From: an uncultured Acidimicrobiales bacterium
Lineage (GTDB): Bacteria > Actinomycetota > Acidimicrobiia > Acidimicrobiales > Iamiaceae
Reading direction: 5' to 3'
Assembly (NCBI GenBank): GCA_937926025.1
Contig: CALANQ010000308.1
Location: 1 to 16,044, forward strand
DNA length: 16,044 nt
Shown here: in pieces, positions 7,782-13,163 of the stretch
Layout of the letters: the number at the start of each line of letters is the position of its first letter
Numbering within the stretch: position 1 is the first letter of the stretch
The notes under the pieces: generated by a model
What the model saw: the letters and a program-made list of their open reading frames with translations, nothing else
The model's database searches: none
Told to the model about the DNA's origin: nothing
Translations under genes and position numbers: made by a program

Positions 7782-8318
7782 ATGAAGATCTACACGCGCA
7801 AGGGCGACGACGGGACCACCGGGCTCTACGGAGGTGGGCGCGTGCCCAAGGACTCGGCCGCTCCCGAGGCCTACGGCACCGTCGACGAGGCGCAGGCGGC
7901 GCTGGGCCTGGCCCGGGCCGCCGCCCCGTCGGGAGGGGAGCTCGGCGACCTGCTGGTGCACCTCGAGCGCGACCTGTGGGTGCTGATGGCCGAGCTGGCC
8001 ACGGAGCACGAGAACGCCCACAAGCTGGTCGATGGGGCCAGCCGGGTGACCGCCGAGATGGTGGCGGCGCTCGAGACCGCCATCGACGACATCACCGGCC
8101 GGTTCGAGCAGCCCACGGAGTTCGTGGTGCCCGGCGAGAGCGAGCTGGCCGCCCGCCTCGACGTGGCCCGCACGGTGGTCCGGCGGGCGGAGCGCCGTTC
8201 GATGGCGGTCGTCGCCGACGGCTCCCAGGTGGTGCCCTACCTCAACCGGCTCTCCGACCTGGTCTGGACGCTCGCCCGCTGGGTCGAGGGGACCTCCGTG
8301 GAGACCCGCTCCATCTGA
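7782..8318 (+). CDS. PduO-type cob(I)alamin adenosyltransferase
   Basis: The enzyme transfers the adenosyl group of ATP to cob(I)alamin or a corrinoid precursor, making the coenzyme form of B12. The product has 178 residues, the normal size of a stand-alone PduO-type enzyme. Diagnostic motifs are present: T5RKGDDGTTGLY at the N-terminus (ATP-binding loop), YGTVDE at 31-36, the Arg-rich helix RTVVRRAER at 130-138, and YLNRLSDLVW at 153-162. GTVDE is followed by AQA rather than the more usual LN(A/S), a mild variation. The enzyme works as a cytosolic trimer in known members. Its 3' end overlaps the convergent SARP gene by 82 bp. With metH in the same window, this shows the organism uses both methyl- and adenosyl-cobalamin. 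Confidence 0.95.
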   Translation: MKIYTRKGDDGTTGLYGGGRVPKDSAAPEAYGTVDEAQAALGLARAAAPSGGELGDLLVHLERDLWVLMAELATEHENAHKLVDGASRVTAEMVAALETAIDDITGRFEQPTEFVVPGESELAARLDVARTVVRRAERRSMAVVADGSQVVPYLNRLSDLVWTLARWVEGTSVETRSI

Positions 8319-9028
8319 TCGGTGTTCGACGGGGCGCCGCTCGCGATCCGCCGGTCCAGCGCCACCAGGGCGGGCGACGGATCGGTCCCGCTCTCGTCGC
8401 GGAGGAAGCGCCGGTACTCCTGGAACGCGCGCAGCGCGTCGGCCTGCCGCCCGGCCCCGGCGAGGGCGCGCATCAGCAGGCCGCGCGGCCGGTCCCGGAA
8501 CGGCTGATCGGCGATGAAGGGGTGCAGCCGGGCGATCGCCGAGGACCACGCACCGTTATCGATCTCCAGACCCACCAGATCCTCCACCGCCCCGCAGCGC
8601 AGCTCGGTGAGCCGGCCCACCTCCCCGGCCGCCCACGCCTCGTGGGCGAACTCGCCGTAGGGCTCGCCCCGCCAGAGGAGCAGCGCCCGCTGCAGCAGCT
8701 CCCGCCGGCCATCGGGGTCGTCGGTCCCGCGCGCCTGGTCCAGGTAGCCCTCGAACACCACGGCGTCGACCCGGTCGCCGTGGATGGCGTAGCCGGGCGG
8801 GTCGGTCGTCACCACGTCCGCGCCCACGACCCGCCGCAGCCGGCACACCGAGGTCCGCAGCGCACTGGGGGAGAGGCCCAGGACATCCTCGAGCTCCTCG
8901 GCGCGGATCACCGCGTCGGCATGGAGCACGAAGAGGCTCACCAGCCGGCGCTGCGAGTCGCTGGCCGGGCGGATCCCATCTCCTCCTGCATCGCGGACCT
9001 GCAAGGGCCCGAGCACCATGAAGTCCAT
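8237..9028 (-). CDS. SARP/AfsR-type transcriptional regulator with BTAD domain
   Basis: The product has 263 residues. It starts with the short OmpR-like winged helix typical of SARPs (MDFMVLGPLQV, a helix with SQRRLVSLFVLHA, and recognition helix ALRTSVCRLRRVVG at about 56-69). The wing PPGYAIHGDRVDA follows. The rest is the bacterial transcriptional activation domain (about 89-232), with LWRGEPYGEF, RPRGLLMRALAGAGRQADALRAF and DPSPAL. It is a small SARP with no ATPase or TPR extension. SARPs bind direct repeats with an 11-bp period and activate nearby genes. Such a repeat lies upstream of the divergent gene at 9183. The start at ATG 9028 is supported by GGGAG 8 bp upstream, with a TACGGT box further up. 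The last 27 or so codons lie antisense to the adenosyltransferase gene and look non-conserved. Confidence 0.9.
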   Translation of the reverse strand: MDFMVLGPLQVRDAGGDGIRPASDSQRRLVSLFVLHADAVIRAEELEDVLGLSPSALRTSVCRLRRVVGADVVTTDPPGYAIHGDRVDAVVFEGYLDQARGTDDPDGRRELLQRALLLWRGEPYGEFAHEAWAAGEVGRLTELRCGAVEDLVGLEIDNGAWSSAIARLHPFIADQPFRDRPRGLLMRALAGAGRQADALRAFQEYRRFLRDESGTDPSPALVALDRRIASGAPSNTDQMERVSTEVPSTQRASVQTRSESRLR

Positions 9029-9065
9029 GACGAGCACTCCCACTTGCTCGACTCCCGGTGGGTGA

Positions 9066-9071
9066 ACCGTA
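9066..9071 (-). promoter_or_regulatory. Candidate -10 box (TACGGT) of the SARP gene
   Basis: TACGGT on the minus strand lies 37 bp before ATG 9028, leaving a leader of about 30 nt that contains GGGAG. Unlike many neighbours, this gene would have a leadered transcript. Confidence 0.4.
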
Positions 9072-9105
9072 CCTCCCCCGCCCGGCCCTGTCTCGGGGAC
9101 GGGCC

Positions 9106-9138
9106 TGAAGCGCGGGTGAAGCGCCCGGTGCGGATGAT
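9106..9138 (+). promoter_or_regulatory. Candidate SARP operator: TGAAGCGC direct repeat, 11-bp period
   Basis: TGAAGCGC occurs at 9106-9113 and again at 9117-9124, exactly 11 bp apart. The known SARP family binds direct heptamer repeats with 11-bp spacing, with the last repeat about 8 bp from the -10 box. Here GATGAT (9133-9138), a possible weak -10, follows the second repeat by 8 bp. The site lies between the SARP gene and the divergent gene at 9183 and points at the latter. Binding is inferred from geometry only. Confidence 0.55.
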
Positions 9139-9182
9139 GCCGGAAGGGCTCGCCGCCGGCGGGCTCGGTCAGGAGGGCCGCC

Positions 9183-9812
9183 ATGTACCTGTTCACCCGC
9201 ACTGCCACGTTCAAGCCCGAGCGGGCGGTCGACGCCGCCGCGTGGGCCGTCGACATCGCCGCCCAGGTGAGCTCCATCACGGGTCTGGAGGTCCGGACCT
9301 GGTCGGTGCTCTACGGTGCCCCGCTCAACACGGTCACGTGGAGCTGCTCGGTCGAGTCCCACGCGGAGATGGGGGCGGCGGGCGAGAAGCTCCAGGCCGA
9401 CCCCGGCTACCTGGCTCGGATCCCCGAGTCGGCGGAGCTGTTCGACGGTGCGCCCTCCGACGCGCTCACGCAGGTCCTCGCAACGGTCGGCGAAGGAGGC
9501 CACACCGGGGGGTTCGCCAGCGTGGTCTCCGCCCAGTGCGCCGGCGGAAGGATGGCCGCCGCCGCCGAGTGGGGCCTGGACACCTTCCAGCACGTCGGGG
9601 CCGTCACGGGGCTCGACGGCGCCTTCGGGCGGGGGATGTACGGGCCGTGGGCGACGCTCGGCTGGATCAGCCTGGCCGACTCGCTGGACCAGGTGGATGC
9701 CGCCGAGGCGGCGATGGCCGGCGACGCCTCGTACATCGACCGGATCGACCGTGGCGGTGATCTGTTCGTACCCGGATCGGCGCAGAGCCGGCTGAGCCAG
9801 CGCATCGGGTGA
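9183..9812 (+). CDS. Unknown cytosolic protein made of two tandem alpha/beta repeats
   Basis: The product has 209 residues, with no signal peptide or membrane span. ATG 9183 is preceded by AGGAGG (9171-9176) with a 6-bp gap. The halves about 10-99 and 111-207 align: TGLEVRTWSVLYGAP matches TGLDGAFGRGMYGPW, each is followed by a W-x-S strand, then a helix, then (A/D)PGYLARI versus ASYIDRI, and both end in LFxxG...L-x-Q. This looks like an internal duplication of a ferredoxin-like domain of the dimeric alpha-beta barrel type (as in NIPSNAP or ABM families), so one chain could form the barrel that others make as dimers. The assignment is by pattern only and no catalytic residues are claimed. It lies divergent from the SARP gene, downstream of the candidate SARP repeats, suggesting it is the regulator's local target. 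Confidence 0.82.
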   Translation: MYLFTRTATFKPERAVDAAAWAVDIAAQVSSITGLEVRTWSVLYGAPLNTVTWSCSVESHAEMGAAGEKLQADPGYLARIPESAELFDGAPSDALTQVLATVGEGGHTGGFASVVSAQCAGGRMAAAAEWGLDTFQHVGAVTGLDGAFGRGMYGPWATLGWISLADSLDQVDAAEAAMAGDASYIDRIDRGGDLFVPGSAQSRLSQRIG

Positions 9813-9868
9813 CGGCGGGCGGGCGGGCCGTCCCGCCGCGCACCGCCCGTCGGACCCCGGACGGGCCG

Positions 9869-9874
9869 TACGCT
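9869..9874 (+). promoter_or_regulatory. Candidate leaderless -10 box (TACGCT) of pepA
   Basis: TACGCT lies 7 bp before ATG 9882, with no Shine-Dalgarno sequence in between. The 69-bp gap after the preceding gene also contains GC-rich inverted segments but no convincing terminator. Confidence 0.45.
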
Positions 9875-9881
9875 GCGGGCC

Positions 9882-11345
9882 ATGCCCGTCGCCATCACCC
9901 TCGACCACCTCGCCGCCCTCCCCGTCGATCCGGCGGAGGGGACCCTCGTCGCCCAGGCCGTCCGGGCCGGACGCCTCGCCGACGACGCCCCCGGCCTCGA
10001 CGAGGCGCTGGCCGACCTGGCCGGCTTCGAGGGCAAGGTCAACCAGCTCCTCGTGGCGGCCACCGACGCCGGCACCCGGCTGCTGGTCGGTGTGGGGGAG
10101 GACCCCGACCCGGCCTCGTTCCGCAAGATCGGTGCCGCGGTGGCCAAGCGGGCGGCCACGCAGGACGCCCTGGTGGCGGACCTGGTCGGCCACCTCGACG
10201 GAGCTGAGCGCACCGCGGCCATCGAGGCCCTCGTCCAGGGTCTGATCCTGGGCACGTACCGCTTCGGCACCTACAAGGCGGCACCGGAGTCCACGAAGCT
10301 GACCGCGATCCACGTGGTGGCGAAGGGCGGGGCCCGGGCCGCGGCCGCCGTCGACCGGGGCATCGCCGTGGCCACCGCGATGGTGCTCGTGCGCGACCTC
10401 GTCAACACGCCGGGCGGCGACCTCACGCCCAAGGCGTTCGCCGCCGAGGCCACCCGGGTGGCCACCGAGGCCGGCCTCGAGATCGAGGTGCTGGACAAGG
10501 CCGCCATCCGCAAGGCGAAGCTGGGCGGCCTGCTCGGCGTCAACCGGGGGTCGGCCCAGGAGCCGCGCTTCGTGAAGCTGACCCACCGGCCCGAGGGCAA
10601 GCCGCGCGGTTCGGTGGCGCTGGTGGGCAAGGGCGTCACGTTCGATGCCGGCGGCCTCAGCATCAAGACCGCCACCGGCATGGAGTGGATGAAGACCGAC
10701 ATGGCCGGCGCCGCCACGGTGCTCGGGGCCATGAGCCTGGTGCCCGCGCTGGCACCGAAGGTGCAGGTCACCGCCTACCTTCCGTTGACCGACAACATGC
10801 TCGGCCCCGACGCCACCCGGGTGGGCGACGTGCTCACCGCCCGCAACGGCACGACCATCGAGGTGCTCAACACCGATGCCGAGGGGCGGCTGATCCTGGC
10901 CGACGCCCTCTCCCTGGCGGTGGAGGACGAGCCCGACGCCATCATCGACCTGGCCACCCTCACCGGCGCCGTCATCGTGGCGCTGGGGGAGCGGACGGCC
11001 GGCGTCATGACCAACCACGACGGCCTGAAGCAGCGGGTGCTCGACGCCGCCGACGACGCCGGCGAGGCGATGTGGCCGCTGCCGCTGCCCGAGCACCTGC
11101 GCAAGGGCCTCGACAGCGAGGTGGCCGACCTCCGCAACATCGGGGCCGGCCCCTACGGCGGGGCGCTCACCGCCGGGCTCTTCCTGCGCGAGTTCGTGGG
11201 CGACGTCCCGTGGGTCCCCCTCGACATCGCCGGCCCCGCCGACACCACCGCGGCCTGGGACGAGAACGCCCGCGGCGGCGCCGGCTTCGCCGTGCGGACC
11301 CTGGTCGGCCTGCTCGCCGCCTGGTCCAAGCTCCCCGCCGCCTGA
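9882..11345 (+). CDS. pepA: Leucyl aminopeptidase, M17 family (cytosol aminopeptidase)
   Basis: This zinc- or manganese-dependent enzyme removes N-terminal residues from peptides in the cytosol, usually as a hexamer. The product has 487 residues, the normal length. The variable N-terminal domain (about 1-165) precedes the catalytic domain. All metal ligands are visible: Lys250 and Asp255 in GKGVTFDAGGLSIK, Asp273 in KTDMAGAA, and Asp332 and Glu334 in the family signature NTDAEGRL. The catalytic residues Lys262 and Arg336 are also present. The start at ATG 9882 follows the TACGCT box. Some M17 proteins also bind DNA in proteobacteria; nothing here shows that. The gene is transcribed in the same direction as the unknown gene before it and the sigma factor after it, but has its own promoter-like box. 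Confidence 0.97.
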   Translation: MPVAITLDHLAALPVDPAEGTLVAQAVRAGRLADDAPGLDEALADLAGFEGKVNQLLVAATDAGTRLLVGVGEDPDPASFRKIGAAVAKRAATQDALVADLVGHLDGAERTAAIEALVQGLILGTYRFGTYKAAPESTKLTAIHVVAKGGARAAAAVDRGIAVATAMVLVRDLVNTPGGDLTPKAFAAEATRVATEAGLEIEVLDKAAIRKAKLGGLLGVNRGSAQEPRFVKLTHRPEGKPRGSVALVGKGVTFDAGGLSIKTATGMEWMKTDMAGAATVLGAMSLVPALAPKVQVTAYLPLTDNMLGPDATRVGDVLTARNGTTIEVLNTDAEGRLILADALSLAVEDEPDAIIDLATLTGAVIVALGERTAGVMTNHDGLKQRVLDAADDAGEAMWPLPLPEHLRKGLDSEVADLRNIGAGPYGGALTAGLFLREFVGDVPWVPLDIAGPADTTAAWDENARGGAGFAVRTLVGLLAAWSKLPAA

Positions 11346-11348
11346 TCC

Positions 11349-11366
11349 GGCCCCGGCTCCGGGGCG
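11349..11366. terminator. GC hairpin just after pepA
   Basis: GCCCCG-GCTC-CGGGGC forms a 6-bp stem with a 4-nt loop, starting 5 bp after the pepA stop. It is followed by three GGGGC-like repeats rather than a T-run. It may be a weak actinobacterial-type terminator. Confidence 0.35.
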
Positions 11367-11380
11367 GGGCGGGGCGGCCG

Positions 11381-11414
11381 GAAAAGTGTGCGGATCCGGC
11401 TTCGACGCGCCTCT
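11381..11414 (+). promoter_or_regulatory. Two-block promoter-like element, copy A, upstream of the sigma factor gene
   Basis: GAAAAGTGTGCGGATC (11381-11396), then 12 bp, then GCCTCT (11409-11414). The identical two blocks with identical spacing recur at 13093-13126 upstream of the next gene, while the 12-bp spacers differ (CGGCTTCGACGC here). Block centres are 23 bp apart, matching -35/-10 geometry. GCCTCT ends 64 bp before the sigma factor start. This is a candidate autoregulatory promoter for the sigma factor or an operator for another regulator. Confidence 0.65.
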
Positions 11415-11466
11415 GCAGGGGTGTGAGCGAAGACGAAGCGGAGCCCGACGGGGCCGATGACGAAGG

Positions 11467-11472
11467 TACGGT
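11467..11472 (+). promoter_or_regulatory. Candidate leaderless -10 box (TACGGT) of the sigma factor gene
   Basis: TACGGT lies 6 bp before GTG 11479. An in-frame TGA at 11458-11460 means GTG 11479 is the first possible start after the stop, which agrees with this placement. The gene could therefore have a housekeeping leaderless promoter here as well as the element at 11381-11414. Confidence 0.45.
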
Positions 11473-11478
11473 GCCCAC

Positions 11479-13038
11479 GTGGTCGATCTGCGGGATGACG
11501 ACGCACACCTGGTGGAAGCGGCGCGAGCCGGTGATCGCGACGCGTTCGCGGCGATCTTCGACCGGTACGCGCCCCGGGTGCACGCGTTCTGCACGCGCAT
11601 GCTCAACGAGCCCCACACGGCGTCGGACGCCACCCAGGACACGTTCATCACCGCGTCCCAGCGCCTCGACCAGCTGCGAGACCCGGCGGCCCTGCGCAGC
11701 TGGCTGTACGCCATCGCCCGCAACGAGTGCACCCGCCACGGGCGGGCGCGCGCCCGCGCCGTCCCCACGGAGGACACGGTGATGGCCGGCGAGACCGCCG
11801 ACGACCTCGGGGCCGACGAGCCCGCCACAGCGGCCGCAGCCGCCGAGTCCGGCGCCGTGCTCTGGGACGCCGCCGGCGGCCTCGACGAGGGTGACCGGGT
11901 GCTGCTGGAGCTCCACGTCCGCCACGGGCTCGACGGTGCGGAGCTGGCCGAGGCCGCCGGCGTGCCCGCCGGCCAGATCTCGATGGCGACCGGGCGCATG
12001 CGCGAGCGCGTGGCCCGCTCCGTGGGGGCCCTGCTGATCGCCCGCAAGGGTCGAGCCGACTGCCCCGGGCTGGCCGTCGTGCTGGCGGACTGGGACGGCA
12101 CGTTCACCGTGCTGACCCGCAAGCGCGTCGCCCGCCACATCGACCGCTGCGATCTCTGCGACGAGCGACGGACCGCACTGGTGGCGCCCTTCGGTGCCCT
12201 GGCGGTGGGGCCGACCCTGGTCTCGTTCACCCTGCCCGACGGTGCGCTCGACGGGGTCCGCGACCGCGTGCTGGCCGCCTTCGACCACGAGGTCGCCGGT
12301 GGCACCGGCGGCGCCGGTGGCTCCGAGGGCTCGTCCCGCCGTCGTCGCCTGCTGGCCGCGCTGGCCGTCCTGCTGCTGATCGGCGCGGTGTCGCTGGGCG
12401 CGCTGGCCACCCGCTCCGACGACGAGGGCCAGGCCCTGCGCGCCGACGACCCGCCCGCGGCCACCACCACCGACGGATCGGGGGCCACCGCCCCGGAGGC
12501 CGACCGATCGACCACCACCACCGAGGCGGCCGGAGGGTCGTCGACCACCACCACGGGGGTGGCGACACCGAACCAGGCCGGCTCCACGACGGCGCCGGGG
12601 GAGCTGGGCAACCCCGGGAACTCGCCCGCCGCACCCCCCGCCAGCGTGCCCGGATCCATCGCCGGGCCACCGGTGACGCTGACCCCCACGACCGTCCCGC
12701 CCACCGCGCCCAACCAACCGCCGTCCGTCGGGTCCACCACCCGGTCGCCGGCCGGGTCGTCGATGCAGACCACCTGCAACCCGGCCGACGACACCCGGAC
12801 CATCACGGTTGCGGTCTCCGACGACCGTGGCGTGACCCAGGTGGTGCTGCGGTGGACCCACGCCAACGGGGCCACCGGCCGGAAGGCGATGACCCGCTCG
12901 GGCAGCACCTGGTCGGCCACCCTCGGCCCCTTCGCCGACGTCGGCTCGGTGTCGTACCGGGCGGTGGCCACCGACACCGAAGGCGCCTCCGGGTCGTCGC
13001 CGACGGCCTCGATCGCCGTCGATCCCTGCCCCGGTTGA
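11479..13038 (+). CDS. ECF sigma factor fused to anti-sigma zinc motif, membrane span and extracellular domain
   Basis: The product has 519 residues from GTG 11479, about two and a half times a normal ECF sigma factor. The sigma-2 region (about 10-88) includes FAAIFDRYAPRV, ATQDTF and LRSWLYAIARN. Sigma-4 (about 128-190) has LELHVRHGLDGAELAEAAGVPAGQ as its helix-turn-helix. Then comes H220-x3-C224-x2-C227 (HIDRCDLC), the core of zinc-binding anti-sigma (ZAS) domains, with Cys195 upstream as a possible extra ligand. RRRR and one membrane span follow (about 287-308), then a Thr/Pro/Gly-rich stalk (about 325-425) and an Ig-like C-terminal domain with Cys433 and Cys517, possibly a disulfide. ECF groups with such C-terminal extensions are known in actinobacteria (for example ECF52/53 types). 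I infer a membrane-tethered sigma factor that carries its own inhibitor and sensor. The next gene shares its upstream element. Confidence 0.9.
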   Translation: MVDLRDDDAHLVEAARAGDRDAFAAIFDRYAPRVHAFCTRMLNEPHTASDATQDTFITASQRLDQLRDPAALRSWLYAIARNECTRHGRARARAVPTEDTVMAGETADDLGADEPATAAAAAESGAVLWDAAGGLDEGDRVLLELHVRHGLDGAELAEAAGVPAGQISMATGRMRERVARSVGALLIARKGRADCPGLAVVLADWDGTFTVLTRKRVARHIDRCDLCDERRTALVAPFGALAVGPTLVSFTLPDGALDGVRDRVLAAFDHEVAGGTGGAGGSEGSSRRRRLLAALAVLLLIGAVSLGALATRSDDEGQALRADDPPAATTTDGSGATAPEADRSTTTTEAAGGSSTTTTGVATPNQAGSTTAPGELGNPGNSPAAPPASVPGSIAGPPVTLTPTTVPPTAPNQPPSVGSTTRSPAGSSMQTTCNPADDTRTITVAVSDDRGVTQVVLRWTHANGATGRKAMTRSGSTWSATLGPFADVGSVSYRAVATDTEGASGSSPTASIAVDPCPG

Positions 13039-13077
13039 CCGCCCGACGACCCCTCTGACCTGGGCGAACCGCGGAAT

Positions 13078-13091
13078 CCAGGAATTCCTGG
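13078..13091. promoter_or_regulatory. Perfect 14-bp palindrome next to the shared element
   Basis: CCAGGAATTCCTGG is perfectly self-complementary. It lies one base before GAAAAGTGTGCGGATC of copy B. Its AT centre stands out in this DNA. With no spacer it is a poor RNA hairpin (5-bp stem, AATT loop) and more likely a dimer binding site. No counterpart is seen next to copy A. Confidence 0.45.
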
Positions 13092-13092
13092 C

Positions 13093-13126
13093 GAAAAGTG
13101 TGCGGATCTCTGGGGCCGGTGCCTCT
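13093..13126 (+). promoter_or_regulatory. Two-block promoter-like element, copy B, upstream of the DUF4214 gene
   Basis: GAAAAGTGTGCGGATC (13093-13108), 12 bp (TCTGGGGCCGGT), then GCCTCT (13121-13126). The blocks and spacing are identical to 11381-11414, but the spacer is different. GCCTCT ends 37 bp before ATG 13164, leaving room for a transcription start and a leader containing the AGGAG ribosome site. No TANNNT box lies near this ATG, so this element is the best promoter candidate for the gene. Confidence 0.65.
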
Positions 13127-13150
13127 CCCTCGTCGACACCCCGACGACGC

Positions 13151-13155
13151 AGGAG
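13151..13155 (+). promoter_or_regulatory. Ribosome binding site fixing the start at 13164
   Basis: AGGAG lies 8 bp before ATG 13164. The open frame extends upstream to a GTG at 13098, but that lies inside the shared promoter-like element, so the ATG is preferred. Confidence 0.65.
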
Positions 13156-13163
13156 CGCCACCC

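Noticed and set aside
9813..9868. GC-rich inverted segments after the two-repeat gene as a terminator
   Set aside because: The pairing is imperfect with several alternative folds, all explainable by CGGG/CCCG runs. It is not distinct enough to annotate.
11361..11375. GGGGC tandem triplet as a repeat or G-quadruplex feature
   Set aside because: It is only three short copies in a GC-rich intergenic stretch and is not repeated elsewhere as a unit. No function can be supported.
11423..11782. Alternative open frame from GTG 11423 overlapping the sigma factor gene
   Set aside because: After an acidic start it becomes an Arg/Thr-rich shadow of the sigma-2 region. The ribosome site is only 1 bp from the GTG, and the sigma frame has clear domains.
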